From contig JAUIZM010000024.1 in the NCBI GenBank assembly GCA_030848705.1, positions 1,178,001 through 1,242,000 on the forward strand: a stretch of DNA of 64,000 nt, read 5' to 3'. The DNA comes from Heracleum sosnowskyi (Eukaryota; Streptophyta; Magnoliopsida; Apiales; Apiaceae). The notes beneath the pieces are model-generated. The model was not told the DNA's origin. It worked only from the letters and a program-made list of their open reading frames with translations, and ran no database searches. Shown one piece after another: positions 48,595-61,429 of the stretch; within the stretch, counting starts at the first letter, position 1, and each line of letters starts with the position of its first letter. The translations under genes were made by a program, and so were the position numbers.

Positions 48595-50581
48595 AACAAG
48601 ACAATAAAGAAGCTCTAAATTGATTACTTGTTGAATAAGTCGGGAATAAAGCTTCACCTGATTTTCATTCATTTATTGAGAGTAACCATAAATCCTAACA
48701 AGTCAATAACGAGGCTCACAAGTTTTATCCTTATTCTACATGTAAGTATCTAAGCTCCAAACAAATTTTATGTTTAAACAAGACAATAAAGAAGCTCTAA
48801 ATTGATTACTTGTTGAATAAGTCGGGAATAAAGCTTTACGTGATTTTCATTCATTTATTGAGAGTAACCCTAAATCCTAACAAGTCAATGACGAAGATCA
48901 CAAGTTTTATCCTTATTCTACATGTAAGTATCTAAGCTCCAAACAAATTTTATGTTTAAACAAGACAATAAAGAAGCTCTAAATGGATTACTTGTTGAAT
49001 ATGTCGGGAATAAAGCTCTAAGTGGTTTGGATTGAGAGGAAACCCTAAAATCTAAAAAGTTGGTAATGTGTATATGAAATTAATTGCTTATTCAATAAGT
49101 AAGTATTCAAGGGTAAATCAAGTTCATTTTTATTTAAAAAGTCAATAATGAAGCTCTAAATGAATTTCTTGTAAAATAAGTGAAGAATAAAGCTTTACGT
49201 GATTTTCATTCATTTATTGAGAGTAACCCTAAATCCTAACAAGTCAATGACGAGGCTCACAAGTTTTATCCTTATTCTACATGTAAGTATCTAAGCTCCA
49301 AACAAATTTTATGTTTAAAGAAGACAATAAAGAAGCTCTAAATTGATTACTTGTTTAATAAGTCGGGAATAAAGCTTTACGTGATTTTCATTCATTTATT
49401 GAGAGTAACCCTAAATCCTAACAAGTCAATGACGAGGCTCACAAGTTTTATCCTTATTCTACATGTAAGTATCTAAGCTCCAAACAAATTTTATGTTTAA
49501 ACAAGACAATAAAGAAGCTCTAAATTGATTACTTGTTGAATAAGTCGGGAATAAAGCTCTAAGTGGTTTGGATTGAGAGGAAACCCTAAAATCTAAAAAG
49601 TTGGTAATGTGTATATGAAATTAATTGCTTATTCAATAAGTAAATATTCAAGGGTAAATCAAGTTCATTTTTATTTAAAAAGTCAATAATGAAGCTCTAA
49701 ATGAATTTCTTGTAAAATAAGTGAAGAATAAAGCTTTACGTGATTTTCATTCATTTATTGAGAGTAACCCTAAATCCTAACAAGTCAATGACGAGGCTCA
49801 CAAGTTTTATCCTTATTCTACATGTAAGTATCTAAGCTCCAAACAAATTTTATGTTTAAACAAGACAATAAAGAAGCTCTAAATTGATTACTTGTTGAAT
49901 AAGTCGGGAATAAAGCTTTACGTGATTTTCATTCATTTATTGAGAGTAACCCTAAATCCTAACAAGTCAATGACGAGGCTCACAAGTTTTATCCTTATTC
50001 TACATGTAAGTATCTAAGCTCCAAACAAATTTTATGTTTAAACAAGACAATAAAGAAGCTCTAAATTGATTACTTGTTGAATAAGTCGGGAATAAAGCTC
50101 TAAGTGGTTTGGATTGAGAGGAAACCCTAAAATCTAAAAAGTTGGTAATGTGTATATGAAATTAATTGCTTATTCAATAAGTAAATATTCAAGGGTAAAT
50201 CAAGTTCATTTTTATTTAAAAAGTCAATAATGAAGCTCTAAATGAATTTCTTGTAAAATAAGTCAAGAATAAAGCTTTACGTGATTTTCATTCATTTATT
50301 GAGAGTAACCCTAAATCCTAACAAGTCAATGACGAGGCTCACAAGTTTTATCCTTATTCTACATGTAAGTATCTAAGCTCCAAGCAAATTTTATGTTTAA
50401 ACAAGACAATAAAGAAGCTCTAAATTGATTACTTGTTGAATAAGTCGGGAATAAAGCTTCACCTGATTTTCATTCATTTATTGAGAGTAACCCTAAATCC
50501 TAACAAGTCAATAACGAGGCTCACAAGTTTTATCCTTATTCTACATGTAAGTATCTAAGCTCCAAACAAATTTTATGTTTA
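48595..50581. repeat. P*-led 11-monomer unit (1987 bp)
   Basis: Monomer order: P* Q XY S XY S XY P. Tags gaatatgtcggg (X), ataagtaagtattc (X), tttaaagaagac and ttgtttaataag (S) recur at offset 1987 in the next block. Two S units occur in one block, a pattern not seen before 48 kb. Confidence 0.94.
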
Positions 50582-53293
50582 AACAAGACAATAAAGAAGC
50601 TCTAAATTGATTACTTGTTGAATAAGTCGGGAATAAAGCTTCACCTGATTTTCATTCATTTATTGAGAGTAACCATAAATCCTAACAAGTCAATAACGAG
50701 GCTCACAAGTTTTATCCTTATTCTACATGTAAGTATCTAAGCTCCAAACAAATTTTATGTTTAAACAAGACAATAAAGAAGCTCTAAATTGATTACTTGT
50801 TGAATAAGTCGGGAATAAAGCTTTACGTGATTTTCATTCATTTATTGAGAGTAACCCTAAATCCTAACAAGTCAATGACGAAGATCACAAGTTTTATCCT
50901 TATTCTACATGTAAGTATCTAAGCTCCAAACAAATTTTATGTTTAAACAAGACAATAAAGAAGCTCTAAATGGATTACTTGTTGAATATGTCGGGAATAA
51001 AGCTCTAAGTGGTTTGGATTGAGAGGAAACCCTAAAATCTAAAAAGTTGGTAATGTGTATATGAAATTAATTGCTTATTCAATAAGTAAGTATTCAAGGG
51101 TAAATCAAGTTCATTTTTATTTAAAAAGTCAATAATGAAGCTCTAAATGAATTTCTTGTAAAATAAGTGAAGAATAAAGCTTTACGTGATTTTCATTCAT
51201 TTATTGAGAGTAACCCTAAATCCTAACAAGTCAATGACGAGGCTCACAAGTTTTATCCTTATTCTACATGTAAGTATCTAAGCTCCAAACAAATTTTATG
51301 TTTAAAGAAGACAATAAAGAAGCTCTAAATTGATTACTTGTTTAATAAGTCGGGAATAAAGCTTTACGTGATTTTCATTCATTTATTGAGAGTAACCCTA
51401 AATCCTAACAAGTCAATGACGAGGCTCACAAGTTTTATCCTTATTCTACATGTAAGTATCTAAGCTCCAAACAAATTTTATGTTTAAACAAGACAATAAA
51501 GAAGCTCTAAATTGATTACTTGTTGAATAAGTCGGGAATAAAGCTCTAAGTGGTTTGGATTGAGAGGAAACCCTAAAATCTAAAAAGTTGGTAATGTGTA
51601 TATGAAATTAATTGCTTATTCAATAAGTAAATATTCAAGGGTAAATCAAGTTCATTTTTATTTAAAAAGTCAATAATGAAGCTCTAAATGAATTTCTTGT
51701 AAAATAAGTGAAGAATAAAGCTTTACGTGATTTTCATTCATTTATTGAGAGTAACCCTAAATCCTAACAAGTCAATGACGAGGCTCACAAGTTTTATCCT
51801 TATTCTACATGTAAGTATCTAAGCTCCAAACAAATTTTATGTTTAAACAAGACAATAAAGAAGCTCTAAATTGATTACTTGTTGAATAAGTCGGGAATAA
51901 AGCTTTACGTGATTTTCATTCATTTATTGAGAGTAACCCTAAATCCTAACAAGTCAATGACGAGGCTCACAAGTTTTATCCTTATTCTACATGTAAGTAT
52001 CTAAGCTCCAAACAAATTTTATGTTTAAACAAGACAATAAAGAAGCTCTAAATTGATTACTTGTTGAATAAGTCGGGAATAAAGCTCTAAGTGGTTTGGA
52101 TTGAGAGGAAACCCTAAAATCTAAAAAGTTGGTAATGTGTATATGAAATTAATTGCTTATTCAATAAGTAAATATTCAAGGGTAAATCAAGTTCATTTTT
52201 ATTTAAAAAGTCAATAATGAAGCTCTAAATGAATTTCTTGTAAAATAAGTCAAGAATAAAGCTTTACGTGATTTTCATTCATTTATTGAGAGTAACCCTA
52301 AATCCTAACAAGTCAATGACGAGGCTCACAAGTTTTATCCTTATTCTACATGTAAGTATCTAAGCTCCAAGCAAATTTTATGTTTAAACAAGACAATAAA
52401 GAAGCTCTAAATTGATTACTTGTTGAATAAGTCGGGAATAAAGCTTCACCTGATTTTCATTCATTTATTGAGAGTAACCCTAAATCCTAACAAGTCAATA
52501 ACGAGGCTCACAAGTTTTATCCTTATTCTACATGTAAGTATCTAAGCTCCAAACAAATTTTATGTTTAAACAAGACAATAAAGAAGCTCTAAATTGATTA
52601 CTTGTTGAATAAGTCGGGAATAAAGCTTTACGTGATTTTCATTCATTTATTGAGAGTAACCCTAAATCCTAACAAAAGTCAATGACGAAGCTCACAAGTT
52701 TTATCCTTATTCTACATGTAAGTATCTAAGCTCCAAACAAATTTTATGTTAAAACAAGACAATAAAGAAGCTCTAAATGGATTACTTGTTGAATAAGTCG
52801 GGAATAAAGCTCTAAGTGGTTTGGATTGAGAGGAAACCCTAAAATCTAAAAAGTTGGTAATGTGTATATGAAATTAATTGCTTATTCAATAAGTAAATAT
52901 TCAAGGGTAAATCAAGTTCATTTTTATTTAAAAAGTCAATAATGAAGCTCTAAATGAATTTCTTGTAAAATAAGTCAAGAATAAAGCTTTACGTGATTTT
53001 CATTCATTTATTGAGAGTAACCCTAAATCCTAACAAGTCAATGACGAGGCTCACAAGTTTTATCCTTATTCTACATGTAAGTATCTAAGCTCCAAGCAAA
53101 TTTTATGTTTAAACAAGACAATAAAGAAGCTCTAAATTGATTACTTGTTGAATAAGTCGGGAATAAAGCTTCACCTGATTTTCATTCATTTATTGAGAGT
53201 AACCCTAAATCCTAACAAGTCAATAACGAGGCTCACAAGTTTTATCCTTATTCTACATGTAAGTATCTAAGCTCCAAACAAATTTTATGTTTA
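50582..53293. repeat. P*-led 15-monomer unit (2712 bp)
   Basis: Identical in order to the preceding 1987-bp unit, plus a further Q2 X Y P (725 bp). All tags of the preceding block are present. The next block repeats from 53294 at offset 2712. Confidence 0.94.
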
Positions 53294-54557
53294 AACAAGA
53301 CAATAAAGAAGCTCTAAATTGATTACTTGTTGAATAAGTCGGGAATAAAGCTTCACCTGATTTTCATTCATTTATTGAGAGTAACCATAAATCCTAACAA
53401 GTCAATAACGAGGCTCACAAGTTTTATCCTTATTCTACATGTAAGTATCTAAGCTCCAAACAAATTTTATGTTTAAACAAGACAATAAAGAAGCTCTAAA
53501 TTGATTACTTGTTGAATAAGTCGGGAATAAAGCTTTACGTGATTTTCATTCATTTATTGAGAGTAACCCTAAATCCTAACAAGTCAATGACGAAGATCAC
53601 AAGTTTTATCCTTATTCTACATGTAAGTATCTAAGCTCCAAACAAATTTTATGTTTAAACAAGACAATAAAGAAGCTCTAAATGGATTACTTGTTGAATA
53701 TGTCGGGAATAAAGCTCTAAGTGGTTTGGATTGAGAGGAAACCCTAAAATCTAAAAAGTTGGTAATGTGTATATGAAATTAATTGCTTATTCAATAAGTA
53801 AGTATTCAAGGGTAAATCAAGTTCATTTTTATTTAAAAAGTCAATAATGAAGCTCTAAATGAATTTCTTGTAAAATAAGTGAAGAATAAAGCTTTACGTG
53901 ATTTTCATTCATTTATTGAGAGTAACCCTAAATCCTAACAAGTCAATGACGAGGCTCACAAGTTTTATCCTTATTCTACATGTAAGTATCTAAGCTCCAA
54001 ACAAATTTTATGTTTAAAGAAGACAATAAAGAAGCTCTAAATTGATTACTTGTTTAATAAGTCGGGAATAAAGCTTTACGTGATTTTCATTCATTTATTG
54101 AGAGTAACCCTAAATCCTAACAAGTCAATGACGAGGCTCACAAGTTTTATCCTTATTCTACATGTAAGTATCTAAGCTCCAAACAAATTTTATGTTTAAA
54201 CAAGACAATAAAGAAGCTCTAAATTGATTACTTGTTGAATAAGTCGGGAATAAAGCTCTAAGTGGTTTGGATTGAGAGGAAACCCTAAAATCTAAAAAGT
54301 TGGTAATGTGTATATGAAATTAATTGCTTATTCAATAAGTAAATATTCAAGGGTAAATCAAGTTCATTTTTATTTAAAAAGTCAATAATGAAGCTCTAAA
54401 TGAATTTCTTGTAAAATAAGTCAAGAATAAAGCTTTACGTGATTTTCATTCATTTATTGAGAGTAACCCTAAATCCTAACAAGTCAATGACGAGGCTCAC
54501 AAGTTTTATCCTTATTCTACATGTAAGTATCTAAGCTCCAAGCAAATTTTATGTTTA
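53294..54557. repeat. P*-led seven-monomer cassette (1264 bp)
   Basis: P* Q XY S XY with the gaatatgtcggg, aagtaagtatt, tttaaagaagac and ttgtttaataag tags. The array then switches to a different block at the cacatgtttta-tagged P unit (54558). Seven copies of this cassette were mapped in the window: 1, 6326, 8672, 46424, 48595, 50582 and 53294. Confidence 0.93.
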
Positions 54558-57448
54558 AACAAGACAATAAAGAAGCTCTAAATTGATTACTTGTTGAATA
54601 AGTCGGGAATAAAGCTTCACCTGATTTTCATTCATTTATTGAGAGTAACCCTAAATCCTAACAAGTCAATAACGAGGCTCACATGTTTTATCCTTATTCT
54701 ACATGTAAGTATCTAAGCTCCAAACAAATTTTATGTTTAAACAAGACAATAAAGAAGCTCTAAATTGATTACTTGTTGAATAAGTCGGGAATAAAGCTTT
54801 ACGTGATTTTCATTCATTTATTGAGAGTAACCCTAAATCCTAACAAAAGTCAATGACGAAGCTCACAAGTTTTATCCTTATTCTACATGTAAGTATCTAA
54901 GCTCCAAACAAATTTTATGTTAAAACAAGACAATAAAGAAGCTCTAAATGGATTACTTGTTGAATAAGTCGGGAATAAAGCTCTAAGTGGTTTGGATTGA
55001 GAGGAAACCCTAAAATCTAAAAAGTTGGTAATGTGTATATGAAATTAGTTGCTTATTCAATAAGTAAATATTCAAGGGTAAATCAAGTTCATTTTTATTT
55101 AAAAAGTCAATAATGAAGCTCTAAATGAATTTCTTGTAAAATAAGTCAAGAATAAAGCTTTACGTGATTTTCATTCATTTATTGAGAGTAACCCTAAATC
55201 CTAACAAGTCAATGACGAGGCTCACAAGTTTTATCCTTATTCTACATGTAAGTATCTAAGCTCCAAGCAAATTTTATGTTTAAACAAGACAATAAAGAAG
55301 CTCTAAATTGATTACTTGTTGAATAAGTCGGGAATAAAGCTTCACCTGATTTTCATTCATTTATTGAGAGTAACCCTAAATCCTAACAAGTCAATAACGA
55401 GGCTCACAAGTTTTATCCTTATTCTACATGTAAGTATCTAAGCTCCAAACAAATTTTATGTTTAAACAAGACAATAAAGAAGCTCTAAATTGATTACTTG
55501 TTGAATAAGTCGGGAATAAAGCTCTAAGTGGTTTGGATTGAGAGGAAACCCTAAAATCTAAAAAGTTGGTAATGTGTATATGAAATTAATTGCTTATTCA
55601 ATAAGTAAATATTCAAGGGTAAATCAAGTTCATTTTTATTTAAAAAGTCAATAATGAAGCTCTAAATGAATTTCTTGTAAAATAAGTCAAGAATAAAGCT
55701 TTACGTGATTTTCATTCATTTATTGAGAGTAACCCTAAATCCTAACAAGTCAATGACGAGGCTCACAAGTTTTATCCTTATTCTACATGTAAGTATCTAA
55801 GCTCCAAGCAAATTTTATGTTTAAACAAGACAATAAAGAAGCTCTAAATTGATTACTTGTTGAATAAGTCGGGAATAAAGCTTCACCTGATTTTCATTCA
55901 TTTATTGAGAGTAACCCTAAATCCTAACAAGTCAATAACGAGGCTCACAAGTTTTATCCTTATTCTACATGTAAGTATCTAAGCTCCAAACAAATTTTAT
56001 GTTTAATCAAGACAATAAAGAAGCTCTAAATTGATTACTTGTTGAATAAGTCGGGAATAAAGCTTTACGTGATTTTCATTCATTTATTGAGAGTAACCCT
56101 AAATCCTAACAAAAGTCAATGACGAAGCTCACAAGTTTTATCCTTATTCTACATGTAAGTATCTAAGCTCCAAACAAATTTTATGTTAAAACAAGACAAT
56201 AAAGAAGCTCTAAATGGATTACTTGTTGAATAAGTCGGGAATAAAGCTCTAAGTGGTTTGGATTGAGAGGAAACCCTAAAATCTAAAAAGTTGGTAATGT
56301 GTATATGAAATTAATTGCTTATTCAATAAGTAAATATTCAAGGGTAAATCAAGTTCATTTTTATTTAAAAAGTCAATAATGAAGCTCTAAATGACTTTCT
56401 TGTAAAATAAGTGAAGAATAAAGCTTTACGTGATTTTCATTCATTTATTGAGAGTAACCCTAAATCCTAACAAGTCAATGACGAGGCTCACAAGTTTTAT
56501 CCTTATTCTACATGTAAGTATCTAAGCTCCAAGCAAATTTTATGTTTAAACAAGACAATAAAGAAGCTCTAAATTGATTACTTGTTGAATAAGTCGGGAA
56601 TAAAGCTTCACCTGATTTTCATTCATTTATTGAGAGTAACCCTAAATCCTAACAAGTCAATAACGAGGCTCACAAGTTTTATCCTTATTCTACATGTAAG
56701 TATCTAAGCTCCAAACAAATTTTATGTTTAAACAAGACAATAAAGAAGCTCTAAATTGATTACTTGTTGAATAAGTCGGGAATAAAGCTCTAAGTGGTTT
56801 GGATTGAGAGGAAACCCTAAAATCTAAAAAGTTGGTAATGTGTATATGAAATTAATTGCTTATTCAATAAGTAAATATTCAAGGGTAAATCAAGTTCATT
56901 TTTATTTAAAAAGTCAATAATGAAGCTCTAAATGAATTTCTTGTAAAATAAGTCAAGAATAAAGCTTTACGTGATTTTCATTCATTTATTGAGAGTAACC
57001 CTAAATCCTAACAAGTCAATGACGAGGCTCACAAGTTTTATCCTTATTCTACATGTAAGTATCTAAGCTCCAAACAAATTTTATGTTTAAACAAGACAAT
57101 AAAGAAGCTCTAAATTGATTACTTGTTGAATAAGTCGGGAATAAAGCTCTAAGTGGTTTGGATTGAGAGGAAACCCTAAAATCTAAAAAGTTGGTAATGT
57201 GTATATGAAATTAATTGCTTATTCAATAAGTAAATATTCAAGGGTAAATCAAGTTCATTTTTATTTAAAAAGTCAATAATGAAGCTCTAAATGAATTTCT
57301 TGTAAAATAAGTCAAGAATAAAGCTTTACGTGATTTTCATTCATTTATTGAGAGTAACCCTAAATCCTAACAAGTCAATGACGAGGCTCACAAGTTTTAT
57401 CCTTATTCTACATGTAAGTATCTAAGCTCCAAGCAAATTTTATGTTTA
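54558..57448. repeat. 16-monomer unit, copy 1 (2891 bp)
   Basis: Monomer order: P Q2 XY P XY P Q2 XY P XY XY. Tags: cacatgttttat (54681), gaaattagttgc (near 55045), tgtttaatcaagac (near 56002), gactttcttg (near 56393). It ends with a direct XY-XY junction at 57090. Copy 2 begins at 57449. Confidence 0.94.
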
Positions 57449-60400
57449 AACAAGACAATAAAGAAGCTCTAAATTGATTACTTGTTGAATAAGTCGGGAA
57501 TAAAGCTTCACCTGATTTTCATTCATTTATTGAGAGTAACCCTAAATCCTAACAAGTCAATAACGAGGCTCACATGTTTTATCCTTATTCTACATGTAAG
57601 TATCTAAGCTCCAAACAAATTTTATGTTTAAACAAGACAATAAAGAAGCTCTAAATTGATTACTTGTTGAATAAGTCGGGAATAAAGCTTTACGTGATTT
57701 TCATTCATTTATTGAGAGTAACCCTAAATCCTAACAAAAGTCAATGACGAAGCTCACAAGTTTTATCCTTATTCTACATGTAAGTATCTAAGCTCCAAAC
57801 AAATTTTATGTTAAAACAAGACAATAAAGAAGCTCTAAATGGATTACTTGTTGAATAAGTCGGGAATAAAGCTCTAAGTGGTTTGGATTGAGAGGAAACC
57901 CTAAAATCTAAAAAGTTGGTAATGTGTATATGAAATTAGTTGCTTATTCAATAAGTAAATATTCAAGGGTAAATCAAGTTCATTTTTATTTAAAAAGTCA
58001 ATAATGAAGCTCTAAATGAATTTCTTGTAAAATAAGTCAAGAATAAAGCTTTACGTGATTTTCATTCATTTATTGAGAGTAACCCTAAATCCTAACAAGT
58101 CAATGACGAGGCTCACAAGTTTTATCCTTATTCTACATGTAAGTATCTAAGCTCCAAGCAAATTTTATGTTTAAACAAGACAATAAAGAAGCTCTAAATT
58201 GATTACTTGTTGAATAAGTCGGGAATAAAGCTTCACCTGATTTTCATTCATTTATTGAGAGTAACCCTAAATCCTAACAAGTCAATAACGAGGCTCACAA
58301 GTTTTATCCTTATTCTACATGTAAGTATCTAAGCTCCAAACAAATTTTATGTTTAAACAAGACAATAAAGAAGCTCTAAATTGATTACTTGTTGAATAAG
58401 TCGGGAATAAAGCTCTAAGTGGTTTGGATTGAGAGGAAACCCTAAAATCTAAAAAGTTGGTAATGTGTATATGAAATTAATTGCTTATTCAATAAGTAAA
58501 TATTCAAGGGTAAATCAAGTTCATTTTTATTTAAAAAGTCAATAATGAAGCTCTAAATGAATTTCTTGTAAAATAAGTCAAGAATAAAGCTTTACGTGAT
58601 TTTCATTCATTTATTGAGAGTAACCCTAAATCCTAACAAGTCAATGACGAGGCTCACAAGTTTTATCCTTATTCTACATGTAAGTATCTAAGCTCCAAGC
58701 AAATTTTATGTTTAAACAAGACAATAAAGAAGCTCTAAATTGATTACTTGTTGAATAAGTCGGGAATAAAGCTTCACCTGATTTTCATTCATTTATTGAG
58801 AGTAACCCTAAATCCTAACAAGTCAATAACGAGGCTCACAAGTTTTATCCTTATTCTACATGTAAGTATCTAAGCTCCAAACAAATTTTATGTTTAATCA
58901 AGACAATAAAGAAGCTCTAAATTGATTACTTGTTGAATAAGTCGGGAATAAAGCTTTACGTGATTTTCATTCATTTATTGAGAGTAACCCTAAATCCTAA
59001 CAAAAGTCAATGACGAAGCTCACAAGTTTTATCCTTATTCTACATGTAAGTATCTAAGCTCCAAACAAATTTTATGTTAAAACAAGACAATAAAGAAGCT
59101 CTAAATGGATTACTTGTTGAATAAGTCGGGAATAAAGCTCTAAGTGGTTTGGATTGAGAGGAAACCCTAAAATCTAAAAAGTTGGTAATGTGTATATGAA
59201 ATTAATTGCTTATTCAATAAGTAAATATTCAAGGGTAAATCAAGTTCATTTTTATTTAAAAAGTCAATAATGAAGCTCTAAATGACTTTCTTGTAAAATA
59301 AGTGAAGAATAAAGCTTTACGTGATTTTCATTCATTTATTGAGAGTAACCCTAAATCCTAACAAGTCAATGACGAGGCTCACAAGTTTTATCCTTATTCT
59401 ACATGTAAGTATCTAAGCTCCAAGCAAATTTTATGTTTAAACAAGACAATAAAGAAGCTCTAAATTGATTACTTGTTGAATAAGTCGGGAATAAAGCTTC
59501 ACCTGATTTTCATTCATTTATTGAGAGTAACCCTAAATCCTAACAAGTCAATAACGAGGCTCACAAGTTTTATCCTTATTCTACATGTAAGTATCTAAGC
59601 TCCAAACAAATTTTATGTTTAAACAAGACAATAAAGAAGCTCTAAATTGATTACTTGTTGAATAAGTCGGGAATAAAGCTCTAAGTGGTTTGGATTGAGA
59701 GGAAACCCTAAAATCTAAAAAGTTGGTAATGTGTATATGAAATTAATTGCTTATTCAATAAGTAAATATTCAAGGGTAAATCAAGTTCATTTTTATTTAA
59801 AAAGTCAATAATGAAGCTCTAAATGAATTTCTTGTAAAATAAGTCAAGAATAAAGTTTTACGTGATTTTCATTCATTTATTGAGAGTAACCCTAAATCCT
59901 AACAAGTCAATGACGAGGCTCACAAGTTTTATCCTTATTCTACATGTAAGTATCTAAGCTCCAAGCAAATTTTATGTTTAAACAAGACAATAAAGAAGCT
60001 CTAAATTGATTACTTGTTGAATAAGTCGGGAATAAAGCTTCACCTGATTTTCATTCATTTATTGAGAGTAACCCTAAATCCTAACAAGTCAATAACGAGG
60101 CTCACAAGTTTTATCCTTATTCTACATGTAAGTATCTAAGCTCCAAACAAATTTTATGTTTAAACAAGACAATAAAGAAGCTCTAAACTGATTACTTGTT
60201 GAATAAGTCGGGAATAAAGCTTTACGTGATTTTCATTCATTTATTGAGAGTAACCCTAAATCCTAACAAAAGTCAATGACGAAGCTCACAAGTTTTATCC
60301 TTATTCTACATGTAAGTATCTAAGCTCCAAACAAAGTTTATGTTAAAACAAGACAATAAAGAAGCTCTAAATGGATTACTTGTTGAATAAGTCGGGAATA

Positions 60401-61429
60401 AAGCTCTAAGTGGTTTGGATTGAGAGGAAACCCTAAAATCTAAAAAGTTGGTAATGTGTATATGAAATTAATTGCTTATTCAATAAGTAAATATTCAAGG
60501 GTAAATCAAGTTCATTTTTATTTAAAAAGTCAATAATGAAGCTCTAAATGAATTTCTTGTAAAATAAGTGAAGATAAAGCTTTACGTGATTTTCATTCAT
60601 TTATTGAGAGTAACCCTAAATCCTAACAAGTCAATGACGAGGCTCACAAGTTTTATCCTTATTCTACATGTAAGTATCTAAGCTCCAAGCAAATTATATG
60701 TTTAAACAAGACAATAAAGAAGCTCTAAATTGATTACTTGTTGAATAAGTCGGGAATAAAGCTTCACCTGATTTTCATTCATTTATTGAGAGTAACCCTA
60801 AATCCTAACAAGTCAATAACGAGGCTCACAAGTTTTATCCTTATTCTACATGTAAGTATCTAAGCTCCAAACAAATTTTATGTTTAAACAAGACAATAAA
60901 GAAGCTCTAAATTGATTACTTGTTGAATAAGTCGGGAATAAAGCTTTACGTGATTTTCATTCATTTATTGAGAGTAACCCTAAATCCTAACAAAAGTCAA
61001 TGACGAAGCTCACAAGTTTTATCCTTATTCTACATGTAAGTATCTAAGCTCCAAACAAATTTTATGTTAAAACAAGACAATAAAGAAGCTCTAAATGGAT
61101 TACTTGTTGAATAAGTCGGGAATAAAGCTCTAAGTGGTTTGGATTGAGAGGAAACCCTAAAATCTAAAAAGTTGGTAATGTGTATATGAAATTAGTTGCT
61201 TATTCAATAAGTAAATATTCAAGGGTAAATCAAGTTCATTTTTATTTAAAAAGTCAATAATGAAGCTCTAAATGAATTTCTTGTAAAATAAGTCAAGAAT
61301 AAAGCTTTACGTGATTTTCATTCATTTATTGAGAGTAACCCTAAATCCTAACAAGTCAATGACGAGGCTCACAAGTTTTATCCTTATTCTACATGTAAGT
61401 ATCTAAGCTCCAAGCAAATTTTATGTTTA
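57449..61429. repeat. 16-monomer unit, copy 2, plus extension (22 monomers)
   Basis: Monomer order: P Q2 XY P XY P Q2 XY P XY P Q2 XY P Q2 XY. The first ~2350 bp match copy 1 at offset 2891. After 59799 it continues with P Q2 XY P Q2 XY instead of XY. Private changes include aaagttttacgtg (near 59853), ctctaaactg (near 60183), a 1-bp loss in gaagataaagc (near 60571) and aaattatatg (near 60692). Confidence 0.92.
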
